Notes under the pieces: generated by a model
The model's database searches: none
Seen by the model: only the letters and a program-made list of their open reading frames with translations
Told to the model about the DNA's origin: nothing
DNA from: an uncultured Erythrobacteraceae bacterium
Lineage (GTDB): Bacteria > Pseudomonadota > Alphaproteobacteria > Sphingomonadales > Sphingomonadaceae
Assembly (NCBI GenBank): GCA_946482075.1
Contig: CAMLQG010000020.1
Coordinates: 1 to 41,731 of the forward strand
Direction of reading: 5' to 3'
DNA: 41,731 bases
Made by a program: the position numbers and the translations under genes
Shown here: in pieces, positions 10,501 to 17,877 of the stretch
Layout: each line of letters begins with the position of its first letter
Numbering within the stretch: the first letter of the stretch is position 1

Positions 10501-13500
10501 CGACCGATGCCGAGCAGAAGATGCAGATGGCGATGCTGATGCTCGAGCTCGCGCCGGTGCTCAACCGCAAGCTGGCCTCCAAGACCCATTTCGGCGATCT
10601 CGTGACGATCTCGGGCACCGATCGCTTCGACATCGTCCTGCCGCTGCATCCTTATCTCAGGAATGCGGCCCAGATGGCGGCCCTGATGCTCGCCGCCAAG
10701 GATACCAGCCCGCTCGCCAGGTTCGACATCGATTTCAAGGTGCCCGACCTGCAGCGGCGCGCCAACATGCTCGCCTCGCTCGCCGCGGAGTTCGAGAAGA
10801 CAGTCGAGAACTACCAGGCCGAGACCGTGATGGAAGGCCTTCCGGGCGAGAACATGCTGCACGTGCCGGGGCGGGGCTATCCGCTTTATGGAAAGGATGA
10901 AGACGCGAACGAGCCCGGCACGACCTTCATGCAGAATGGCAATGTCTACGAGCTCGTAAAGGTCCATCGCCAGTTCCAGTACCAGCCGGAAATCCTCGGC
11001 CAGCCGTCGATGATCGAGACCGAGGGACAGCCGATCGGGGTGCGCAAGCTGACCATCGACGGCAAGGACGTCGCCCCCGGCGATACGCCCGTCGACCTGT
11101 TCACGATCATGTACACGCCCCATGGGGGTCAGACAGCCGAACTCGTAGTGCGGTCGGACAATGTCCGCATGCTCTCCGAGATGACCTATGCGCTGCACAT
11201 CAACATCACGATGGAAGCGCTGGGCGACCTGGCGGCCGGGCTCAACGAATTCGCGAGCGTTCTGACGGCGCTGATCCAGCTCGCCTTTCCCGAATTCGCG
11301 CCGGCCATCGCCGCCGCCGAGATCGCCGGCTCGATCATCCAGTTCTGGGGCACGCCCGAATTCGCCACGATCAAGGCGGTGATGAACGGCGATGTCGGGG
11401 AGGTCTTCAGCAAGGGTTTCGACAAGCTCAAATCCGATCTCACGCTCGCCAAGCTGTGGGACTATCTCCTGTTCGGCGACGAGCCGGACACTTTCGCCGT
11501 GATCCGAGCGGGCTTCCAGGCGGCCGGGCGCGTCAACGGGATGCGCGGCCGCGACGATGACGACGTCAAGAAGAGCTCGATCAAGCGCGTCGTGGGCGGC
11601 ATCCTCGGCGCGGGCAGCAAGGTGGTCGGTGGAGCGGAACGCGTCCACCAGCACACGCGCTTCGCTTTCGACAAGCTCGAACTCAGCGTCCAGGGCTCGC
11701 CCTGGGCCGCGCTCATCCTGCGGGTGGTCGCGCGCAACCTCCACCGGCTCGACGGGCTGTCGCTGCGGGAAGCCGGGCTCGACGCCGCGGTCGACGCCGT
11801 CGAAGGCGTGCAGGACACGCTGCGGCGCTTCGAAACCGTGCTTGCCGCGCTCAACGAATATGAACTGCCCGAGGAGCTCGTCCCGCTCGAAGTCATCATC
11901 GAGATGGTCGTCAACTTCGTCATCGACCATCTGCCGTTCAAATACCGCAAGCCGCTGCAAGGGGTGCGGGGCGTGGTGAACGCGGTGGGCCCGCTGCGTG
12001 AGCTCTACGTCAAGATCTTCGAGAAGGTCGCCGACGAACTGCGCGAGGCGCGGATCGATCCCAACATCCTGTGGCGCGAATATGCCAGGAAAGCGCTCGA
12101 TCCCTATTTGAAGGACGCGGCATCGGGCATTTCGAAAGAAGCGCACGATCTCTTGACCAAGGTTCCTTTCCTGAAGGAGCTGCAGGCGGTCAACGTGCCC
12201 GCCGTCGCCACCTCCTTCGTGCAAGGCGAAATGGCGCCGAAGCTCAACGATGAGCATATCCTGCCGCTCGCGCCGCCGCGCCTGCCCGCCGGGCGCGGAA
12301 CGCCGCTTTCGCGCACCGACCGGGCGGCGGCGCAAGCCGGCTTTGGGCACGATTTCTCCCATGTCCGCATCCATCGGGGCAGCGGCATCGATTCCGGGCT
12401 GCGGCCGGCAGGCGTGCGGGCGGCGGCGGCCGGCAGCCATGTCTATCTCGACAGCAGCATCAACACCGCCACGCCCGGCGGCCGCCAGGTGCTGCATCAT
12501 GAACTGGCCCACGTCCTCCAGCAGACGGGATCGCGTCCGCTGGGAGAGCGCCACAGCGCCCAGCCTGCCGGCACTTCCGGCGCGGCTTCCGGCTCAGGCC
12601 CGGCCTGGCGGATGGACAGCCGCGCGGAAGCACAGGCGGATAGCCTGGCGGCCGCCTCGGCTCAGCCCGCCGCCGGCCCACGCGCGGTGGCCCCGTCGGC
12701 GGGCGGAATCCAGCCCAGCCTCACCGACATAGTCGAGCGGTTCTTCAAGAAGCTCGGCGATCCGACCGCGCTCATCGAACATGCCGACAAGATGACCAGC
12801 CGCCTTACCGGGCCCAATGCGCCCAAGGCCGCCGACCTCGCCAAGGCCGCGCCGGGCCTCAAGAACGACCTCCAGGCCAAGCTGGTCGAACATCTCAAGG
12901 AAGCGCAATCCGGGGCCGGGCCCATGACCTTCGCCAGCCCCTTCGACGGCGCAGAGGCGAAGGCGGCCATGCTCAGCTACGTGCTGGACAACAAGAAGAG
13001 CGAACTTGCCGAGATCGACCGGATCCTGCCGCTGGCGCTGAAGCAGGTCGATATCAAGCAGGACAAGAAGAGCCCGAAGGCGAAGACCGAGAAGGTATGG
13101 GTGCTGGATACCGGCCGGCTGGAAACGATCCTCGAGGAATTCTTCTTCGGCAAGACCAGCGTCTCGATCGATGTCGAACTCCACACGAAGGAGGAGGCCG
13201 GGCCGGACGGCAAGCAGCGGCCGGCGGTCGACATGACCAAGCCGTTCAAGACGCTGCGCGTCACCTACATCCACCTGCCGATGATCGGCGGCGGTTCGCA
13301 TATCTGGGACCATGTCATCGACGCCAACTTCCCCAAGGCCGGGCCGAAGCGGGCGATCTACCAGGCGAAGGCCCGGCTGGCGCTGCAGGGGCTCCAGCCT
13401 TCGCCGTTCATCTTCTCCAAGGGCAAGGGCAAGAACGCCGGCAAGCTGATGTTCAGCGCATCGACTCTCAAGCAGATCGAGGATTATGTCGATCCACCGC

Positions 13501-14402
13501 CGGCCCGCGACCTGCCGGGCGACCAGGCGCCGAAATGGGCGGACTACATCGCCACCGATGCCGGCGCGACGACCGGCAAATACGGCCAGATCGGCCTTCG
13601 CCTCGGCTTCTATCGCGACAAGAACAACCCGGCCCAGCAGAAGGGCACCGACCGCGCCGCGCACCACACGGTGCAATATCTGCTCATCGAATATCTGGTG
13701 AACACCAAGGACCGGCACAAACCCTTCCCGCATCCCCTGTCGCTCTATCCCAACATCGTCGCGCAAGGGCAGCAGGTGAAGACGATCACCCGTTCCCCCG
13801 GCGGAAATAGCGGCATCCAGATCGCGGATAACGACAAGGGCGATCGCGGTCCGAACATGCCCACGATCCTGCTGTCGAACCACGCCCATATCTATGGCGA
13901 CGTCCACATTTCGCCCAAGCCGGACGATCTCGATACCGCCGGCGCCAGCCAGGGTGGCGCCATCAACGGCGTATTCCGCGACAAGCTGGGCGATGGCTAT
14001 CGCGACCTCGTGCGGGACAAACCCGCGCTGGAAGCCATGGCGAAGAAGCGGAGCGGAAAGCCGCTGAGCACCTCGGACACAGCGAAGCTTCCCAAGATCG
14101 GCGGAGCCGAAGTGACGCCCGAAGCGCTGTCGACCGCGATCTACAACGCCACCTGCAAGACCTACACCTGGATGCGCGACCATATGAACCAGAAGCTCGA
14201 GGCCGCGCTCGACAAGCACGAGGTCGAATATTACCGCGCGCTGGTCGCGACCGCCAAATCCACCGCGATCTACAGCAACAACATGCCCCAGGCGGGCTAT
14301 GAACCGGGCGCGAAGATCGGCCCGAACATCCTCGACAAGGTCCGCGAAAAGCAAAAAGAAACGCTCGAAGGCGCGACCTTCGGCTTCGAGCCGATGACGT
14401 GA
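7590..14402 (+). CDS. Giant 2270-residue protein with two DUF4157 domains, probable eCIS cargo
   Basis: Two DUF4157 (eCIS core) domains are visible. The first is at about 68-147 with the zincin-like motif H139-E-V-A-H143 followed by VLQQTG. The second is at about 1571-1646 with H1637-E-L-A-H1641, again followed by VLQQTG. DUF4157 is the domain most associated with eCIS-linked effectors and usually lies N-terminal to a toxin. Between the two lie about 1400 residues, mostly helical, of no family I can name, including a hydrophobic stretch at about 1210-1255. After the second domain come a low-complexity Ala/Gly/Pro linker (about 1650-1705) and a C-terminal region (about 1710-2270). That region has an AHH pair (H2025, H2026) and NHAHIYGDVH (H2098, H2100, H2106), loosely like HNH/AHH nucleases. 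The gene has no signal peptide and no adjacent immunity gene. It is ATGA-coupled to the AAA+ gene. Confidence 0.88.
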   Translation: MSASPARPDASGSTHRRTVGKTHAPLRWRKRDGHEHEAERSASAFLRGATGLGAGLSPAPAAGIFMPGSLGFPLPARLHRDLEEGFGADLSVVRVHTDAIAQAAALRSGARAFAAGNRLYFGRGQWSPFTVQGRMLIAHEVAHVLQQTGRTASGGRMRVEPHVAGAAGIQRDPDPNQAVIDGRDKLVGGLEIEGRFSQLDLLHPKTGVDACLAVLDRHAALPMDAEFMARAQSLRTAVTGKSDDKAVEAVSAEMTKLKDAEFTDAVRALYRDCFKSLGANDEAIGAAGDKAPPTTAFASWDFYASEHRGDGSWVVKFLSEHPVGKKYYPNAVVAVARLDFYGITRGGLNLDPHMAFDETMKDAIARSLTYNPLAADEREAVALRALAAFDTLRLQPFKSYKKAIEGKQSLLQRFDVKLGLIGFYKDEDFLPGLARAAKAEPELVALAVDAGKRIAPIARRAEIFWQRAKAATLATDRPKIAPDRWPTDDQLTAQARSSVLREAILKRLPAIKPLAKLEGELIKALRRTAQLENGGMPGPSALADNLAAAAKMVEAITYGIDGDLARRDKTLVMNELPKIDPDSADTEPTAAAITDDMIYGIVLMSMFQLQQWLLKAYAKPEKATDPDALTAQRDEAAKSYQTALNSFYDIAVLLGYGKLGNAVIETFLAQQKGVKKSYVGLLTSFEKDSVGLGELAKEFPDADVTGFPVSGAALVTFAYALYYGTLLDELKAALDTPVDDTTREFTYDPARTPIVNVAIEAVKGRFKPPQRYKVPKESTVLFVRPEDRDNVSALLTLDAGKKTQRDHPRKAALRGQMTSNQLMVTPKKFSAHKDGFVTWIVDDIDRLAEILANVPGVTDMPLENGAKLGWPSDYQNAVAWFLLLGKLVENSKSARDALDAAVRAQMELEHKALEGPLRRATNNQRRTIGPLIAQQWERVQVSFLKDPQAFFEAPKLAMQYTLTFLGNIQPATDAEQKMQMAMLMLELAPVLNRKLASKTHFGDLVTISGTDRFDIVLPLHPYLRNAAQMAALMLAAKDTSPLARFDIDFKVPDLQRRANMLASLAAEFEKTVENYQAETVMEGLPGENMLHVPGRGYPLYGKDEDANEPGTTFMQNGNVYELVKVHRQFQYQPEILGQPSMIETEGQPIGVRKLTIDGKDVAPGDTPVDLFTIMYTPHGGQTAELVVRSDNVRMLSEMTYALHINITMEALGDLAAGLNEFASVLTALIQLAFPEFAPAIAAAEIAGSIIQFWGTPEFATIKAVMNGDVGEVFSKGFDKLKSDLTLAKLWDYLLFGDEPDTFAVIRAGFQAAGRVNGMRGRDDDDVKKSSIKRVVGGILGAGSKVVGGAERVHQHTRFAFDKLELSVQGSPWAALILRVVARNLHRLDGLSLREAGLDAAVDAVEGVQDTLRRFETVLAALNEYELPEELVPLEVIIEMVVNFVIDHLPFKYRKPLQGVRGVVNAVGPLRELYVKIFEKVADELREARIDPNILWREYARKALDPYLKDAASGISKEAHDLLTKVPFLKELQAVNVPAVATSFVQGEMAPKLNDEHILPLAPPRLPAGRGTPLSRTDRAAAQAGFGHDFSHVRIHRGSGIDSGLRPAGVRAAAAGSHVYLDSSINTATPGGRQVLHHELAHVLQQTGSRPLGERHSAQPAGTSGAASGSGPAWRMDSRAEAQADSLAAASAQPAAGPRAVAPSAGGIQPSLTDIVERFFKKLGDPTALIEHADKMTSRLTGPNAPKAADLAKAAPGLKNDLQAKLVEHLKEAQSGAGPMTFASPFDGAEAKAAMLSYVLDNKKSELAEIDRILPLALKQVDIKQDKKSPKAKTEKVWVLDTGRLETILEEFFFGKTSVSIDVELHTKEEAGPDGKQRPAVDMTKPFKTLRVTYIHLPMIGGGSHIWDHVIDANFPKAGPKRAIYQAKARLALQGLQPSPFIFSKGKGKNAGKLMFSASTLKQIEDYVDPPPARDLPGDQAPKWADYIATDAGATTGKYGQIGLRLGFYRDKNNPAQQKGTDRAAHHTVQYLLIEYLVNTKDRHKPFPHPLSLYPNIVAQGQQVKTITRSPGGNSGIQIADNDKGDRGPNMPTILLSNHAHIYGDVHISPKPDDLDTAGASQGGAINGVFRDKLGDGYRDLVRDKPALEAMAKKRSGKPLSTSDTAKLPKIGGAEVTPEALSTAIYNATCKTYTWMRDHMNQKLEAALDKHEVEYYRALVATAKSTAIYSNNMPQAGYEPGAKIGPNILDKVREKQKETLEGATFGFEPMT

Positions 14403-14412
14403 GGGGGCGCTG

Positions 14413-15216
14413 ATGTCTTATCCCAACAGCCCCTTCCTGCTCAAAGGCGCGCTGATCTACTTTGGCGCGCCGATGCTGATTCCGGTGCCGAACATCATCG
14501 TGTTCCAGTACAACCCGGAAACGATGACCCGGACGCTGACGCCCTGGCAGCCGCCGGCCAAGGTCGTCAGAGAGGAAGTGAAGGACGGCCAGGTCACCAA
14601 CCAGGCCGAAGTGACCGCCTATCGGGACGCGCTGGCCGCGCTCGCCCAACCATACGACCCGGCCGAGACTTTCTCGCTCGTGCTGGAAATGGACGCGACC
14701 GATGCGCTGGAAACGCCCGAAGCGCACCCGGTGGCGGTGGCGACGGGCATCGCGGACCGGCTCGCCGCGATCGAGATGCTGATGTACCCGCCGGGCGACA
14801 GCCTGCTCGGCGGCCTGCTGGGCAGCGTCACGGGATCGGTTTCGTTCTCGGCCGGCGGCGTCAGCCTCGGCGGCGGGCTCAGCGCGGAAGCGGAAGCTGC
14901 GCTCGAACGCCGCGATGCACCGATCGTGCTGTTCTTCTGGGGCCCGGGCCGGATCGTGCCGGTGCGGATCACTTCGCTGACGATCGAGGAACAGCAATTT
15001 TCGCCGCTCCTCTACCCGCACCGCGCCAAGGCCACCATCGGCCTGCGCGTGCTGACGCTGGACGATCTGGTGCAGGTGACCGGCGACAAGGCGACCGGCG
15101 CGACCGCCGAGATCGCGACCTTCTGCTATAAATTCACGCGCGGCCAGAAGGAGGGACTGGCCTTGGCCAATCTCGCCAACTCGGTCGAATCGATCCTCGG
15201 CATGCTGCCGATCTAG
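14413..15216 (+). CDS. CIS_tube-domain baseplate/tube adaptor (Pvc7 N-terminal-like)
   Basis: This 267-residue protein matches the contractile-injection-system tube/adaptor family that forms the N-terminal part of Afp7/Pvc7. The signature NIIVFQYNPETMTRTL is at about 28-43, the beta-rich core includes FSLVLEMDATDAL, and the closing region has VLFFWGPGRIVPV and then LYPHRAKATIGLRVL. Such proteins connect the tube to the baseplate hub. In Afp7 the same polypeptide ends in a LysM domain, whereas here the LysM-like part is a separate gene 14 bases downstream. The start follows a GAGGGGG Shine-Dalgarno. The Gly/Ser-rich insertion (about 135-160) is probably a surface loop. Confidence 0.85.
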   Translation: MSYPNSPFLLKGALIYFGAPMLIPVPNIIVFQYNPETMTRTLTPWQPPAKVVREEVKDGQVTNQAEVTAYRDALAALAQPYDPAETFSLVLEMDATDALETPEAHPVAVATGIADRLAAIEMLMYPPGDSLLGGLLGSVTGSVSFSAGGVSLGGGLSAEAEAALERRDAPIVLFFWGPGRIVPVRITSLTIEEQQFSPLLYPHRAKATIGLRVLTLDDLVQVTGDKATGATAEIATFCYKFTRGQKEGLALANLANSVESILGMLPI

Positions 15217-15230
15217 GGAGGGAGGCCGAA

Positions 15231-15509
15231 ATGAGCCTGTTCGACGAAAAGAGCCGCTATGCCGGCATTCAGACGGTCCTCGCAAAGGATGCGCGCGGGC
15301 GCACGGTGGAGATGGTTCCCCCTGCCCCCGCCCCCGAACAGGAATTGCGCGGCCGCCATCTGCGCCGCCAGGGCGAACGCGCCGATCATCTCGCGGCCTA
15401 TTACCTCAACGACGCCGCGGGCTACTGGCGGATCGCCGAAATCAACGACGCAATGACGGCGGAGGTCCTGAGCGAACTTTGCGAAGTCCAGATCCCGGCC
15501 AAGCGATAA
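15231..15509 (+). CDS. LysM-like / tail-X-like small baseplate protein
   Basis: This 92-residue protein resembles the C-terminal LysM part of Afp7/Pvc7 and the T4 gp53-type small baseplate proteins. The pattern is GRHLRRQGERADHLAAYYL followed by GYWRIAEINDAM and a terminal VQIPA. It reads as 'structure binds hub, dwell, read residue W, find position N', which is the typical order of the LysM-like repeat in tail protein X. A very strong Shine-Dalgarno (GGAGGGAGG) precedes ATG 15231. It probably clamps hub to wedge. Peptidoglycan binding is possible for LysM but is not implied by this sequence. Confidence 0.75.
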   Translation: MSLFDEKSRYAGIQTVLAKDARGRTVEMVPPAPAPEQELRGRHLRRQGERADHLAAYYLNDAAGYWRIAEINDAMTAEVLSELCEVQIPAKR

Positions 15510-15524
15510 GGGAACGGAGACGAG

Positions 15525-16589
15525 ATGCCGCTCGGTTGCCAGATCCTGCCCAACGGATTTCCCGACCCGACGCTGGTCCAGCCGGCGATCGTCGAGATTA
15601 CCGAAATGATCGGCGCGACGACGACCTTCTCGCTCTTCTACGATGTCGAGATCGCGGATGGCGACCTTGCCCTGCTGAGCGACGACAGGCTGGGCCCGGA
15701 AGCGGAGATCGCCATCCGCGCGGCTGACGGGGACGACAGCGCGATCCTGGTCCGCGGCCCGGTGACGCAGCAGCGCATCTCGGTCGTGACCGGCGGCGAA
15801 GGATCGAAGCTGGAAGTGATCGGCGGCGATGCAACCGTCGCCTTGGGGCGCGAGGCGAAGATCAAGGTCTGGCCGTCCGTCACCGATGCCGGCGCGATCA
15901 CCGAAGTCCTCGGCGCAGCGGGGATAACGCCGACAGGGGTGAAGCTGCCGAGCAGCGTGAGCCATGACGAGAAGAAGAACGCGCTGGTCCAGCGCGAGCC
16001 CGACCTTCACCTGGTGCGCCGCTTGGCGCGGCGAAACGGCTGCTGGTTCTGGATCGAGTACGACAAGCTGACCGGTCTGCCATCCGCCCATGTCCAGCGC
16101 CCGCCGGTCGATGGAACTCCGACGATCGAACTCCATCTGGCGACCGAGAAGCGGAACATCGATTCCGCCGTGATCGAATGGGACGTGGAGCGGGTGGTCT
16201 CGACCGACGCCGACAATCGCGACGGCTTTTCCTCCAGCGACCAGTCAGCCAGCGTCGAACGTTCGCCGCTGTCGCCGCTTGCCGCCCGATCGCTGGCCGA
16301 CATCGTAAAGAAGCCGCGACGCGCGCGGCTCAGCATTCCCGTCGACGACGCCGGCGATCTGATCGTGCGGGGGGAAGCCGCGCTGATCGACGAAGGGTGG
16401 TTCGTATCCGTCACACTGACCGCCCGCGCGCGGCGGATCAAGCGGGTGATCCGCATCGCCAGCGTGGTGGCCCTGCACGGCGCGGGCAAGCGCCATTCGG
16501 GCAAATATCTCGTCCAGCGCGTCGTCCACCGGATCGACGACGACGACCATCTCATGACCGCGACACTTGTCCGCAACGGGTGGAACTGA
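15525..16589 (+). CDS. Baseplate hub, gpD/gp27-like (VgrG N-terminal half)
   Basis: This 354-residue protein has the features of phage late-control D / T4 gp27 hub proteins. It has an N-terminal beta-barrel half (TFSLFYDVEIADGDLAL) and a characteristic central segment (EPDLHLVRRLARRNGCWFW) where the second barrel starts. The C-terminal part has short beta strands and ends VHRIDDDDHLMTATLVRNGW, as in VgrG-like hubs. A trimer would form the six-fold-to-three-fold adaptor under the tube. In Afp8/Pvc8 and VgrG this domain is fused to the gp5-like spike. Here the spike is a separate gene starting 2 bases downstream. Confidence 0.85.
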   Translation: MPLGCQILPNGFPDPTLVQPAIVEITEMIGATTTFSLFYDVEIADGDLALLSDDRLGPEAEIAIRAADGDDSAILVRGPVTQQRISVVTGGEGSKLEVIGGDATVALGREAKIKVWPSVTDAGAITEVLGAAGITPTGVKLPSSVSHDEKKNALVQREPDLHLVRRLARRNGCWFWIEYDKLTGLPSAHVQRPPVDGTPTIELHLATEKRNIDSAVIEWDVERVVSTDADNRDGFSSSDQSASVERSPLSPLAARSLADIVKKPRRARLSIPVDDAGDLIVRGEAALIDEGWFVSVTLTARARRIKRVIRIASVVALHGAGKRHSGKYLVQRVVHRIDDDDHLMTATLVRNGWN

Positions 16590-16591
16590 CC

Positions 16592-17161
16592 ATGCACACC
16601 GATCCGCTTGTCGAATTTCAGCTCGCCATGCTCAACCGGGTGTGGGGCAAATATGCCGGCTCCGTCGTCAGCAACAAGGATGAGGAGGAATCCGGGCGCC
16701 TGCAGGTGCTGTGCCCCGCGATCCTCGGATCGACGCCGGTATGGGCGCGGCCCTGCGTGTCCTATGCGGGTCCCGACCTGGGCTTCTTCATGCTGCCGCC
16801 GGAAAAGGCGAATGTCTGGATCGAATTCGAGGGCGGCGACACGTCCCGCGCGATCTGGACCGGGTGTTTCTGGGGCAAGGGAGAACTGCCCGCCGATGCG
16901 ACCTCCGCCGACATCAAGCTGATCGCGACCGACCAGGCCAGCTTCAAGATCGACGACAGCGACGGCACCGTCGAGATCGCCAACGCATCCGACGCGACGA
17001 CGACCTGGACCAGCGACGTGGTCACCATCGCAGGGGAAGCCAGCCATTCGGTCGCCGCCGGCGGGGTCGTTTCGGAATCCGCCGCCGGGTCCGGCAAGGT
17101 CGAAGTCGCCGATGGCGGCGTCACCGTCAATGGCGGCAAGTTCAAAGTCGGCGTAAGCTGA
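16592..17161 (+). CDS. Spike protein, gpV/gp5-like (VgrG C-terminal half)
   Basis: This 189-residue protein is a baseplate assembly protein V/gp5-type spike. The OB-fold region includes NRVWGKYAGSVVSNKDEEE, GRLQVLCPAILG, WARPCVSYAG and WIEFEGGD. The C-terminal 60 residues have short Gly/Val/Ser beta repeats (about 130-189), which would make a short trimeric beta-helix needle. ATG 16592 lies 2 bases after the hub stop, with a GGGTGGA upstream. The split hub/spike arrangement resembles phage P2 (D and V) more than Afp8 or VgrG. It should sit on the hub, with the PAAR-like protein from the next gene at its tip. Confidence 0.83.
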   Translation: MHTDPLVEFQLAMLNRVWGKYAGSVVSNKDEEESGRLQVLCPAILGSTPVWARPCVSYAGPDLGFFMLPPEKANVWIEFEGGDTSRAIWTGCFWGKGELPADATSADIKLIATDQASFKIDDSDGTVEIANASDATTTWTSDVVTIAGEASHSVAAGGVVSESAAGSGKVEVADGGVTVNGGKFKVGVS

Positions 17162-17173
17162 GAGGAGGACGGA

Positions 17174-17503
17174 ATGGCATCGCCCCTGCTGACAACCGCG
17201 TCTTCGCTGCAATGCCCGCATGGCGGCACGGTCTCCATCGCCTCGACAAACATGAACGCGATGGCCGACGCCGCGCTGGCGCTAGCCACGGATAATTTCA
17301 TCATTGCCGGCTGTCCGTTCCAGATCAGCGGCGCTCCCCACCCCTGCGTGAAGGTCCAATGGGTGAAACCCAACACCGCCGTCACGGTGGGCGGGACTCC
17401 CACCCTGTCGCAGGACAGCAAGGGCCTGTGCCTCGCGGCGGACCAGGCGCCGCAAGGCCCCGTCAGCATCGTCAACACCCAGCCCACGGCAGGCGGATCA
17501 TGA
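17174..17503 (+). CDS. PAAR-like spike-tip protein
   Basis: This 109-residue protein lies between the spike and gp25 genes, where Afp10/Pvc10-type PAAR tips are encoded. It has conserved-looking Cys/His positions (LQCPHGG, IAGCPFQISG, PHPCVKVQW, GLCLAA) that could bind a metal ion at the tip, as in PAAR proteins. Its pattern is closer to the PAAR-like spike proteins of eCIS and T4-like tails than to classical PAAR repeats. A GAGGAGG Shine-Dalgarno precedes ATG 17174. The stop overlaps the next start (ATGA at 17500). The tip role is inferred from position, size and Cys/His content. Confidence 0.72.
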   Translation: MASPLLTTASSLQCPHGGTVSIASTNMNAMADAALALATDNFIIAGCPFQISGAPHPCVKVQWVKPNTAVTVGGTPTLSQDSKGLCLAADQAPQGPVSIVNTQPTAGGS

Positions 17504-17877
17504 GCACGCCCTTCACCAGCATCGCCTGGACGCTCGCGGTCGATCCGGCGCGCGGCCGCATAGCGCAGGAGCAGGATTACGACGCGCATGTCGCGCAGCT
17601 TATCAGGCAGGTCCTGCTGACCGCGCCGGGCGAGCGGATCAACCGGCCCGATTTCGGCTGCGGCGTGAAGCGGCTGGTGTTCGCGCCCGGAGGTGAAGCA
17701 GCGGCGGCGCTGGCGCAGGTGTCGGTCTATCAGGCCCTGACCAAGTGGCTGGGTAACGTCATCTCCGTCTTCGACGTCGTGGCACGGGCGGAGGACGCGA
17801 CGCTCCATATCCGGGTCGGCTATGCGGTGAAGGCGATCGGCGAGAGGCGCTATCTCAACCTTGAGGTGACGCCATGA
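17500..17877 (+). CDS. gp25-like baseplate wedge protein (GPW/gp25 family, Pvc9-like)
   Basis: This 125-residue protein matches the GPW/gp25 family of baseplate wedge proteins. Typical segments are AQLIRQVLLTAPGERINRPDFGCGVKRLVF (cited as the LLTAPGERINR core with the F-G-x-G-x-x-x-L turn) and a C-terminal beta pair in LHIRVGYAVKAIGERRYLNLEV. gp25 joins the wedge to the tube-end of the sheath and nucleates the sheath. I chose ATG 17500 because it overlaps the PAAR stop and yields the usual size. An upstream in-frame start at 17359 would run through the PAAR gene. It is coupled to the next gene by ATGA at 17874. Confidence 0.92.
   Translation: MSTPFTSIAWTLAVDPARGRIAQEQDYDAHVAQLIRQVLLTAPGERINRPDFGCGVKRLVFAPGGEAAAALAQVSVYQALTKWLGNVISVFDVVARAEDATLHIRVGYAVKAIGERRYLNLEVTP

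Noticed and set aside
10380..12554. Minus-strand frame of 724 residues inside the DUF4157 gene
   Set aside because: Same shadow effect. No domain recognised, and the + strand encodes a coherent protein with two DUF4157 domains.
12594..14354. Minus-strand frame of 586 residues opposite the C-terminal cargo region
   Set aside because: Leu/Arg/Gly-rich shadow frame without ribosome site or family signal.
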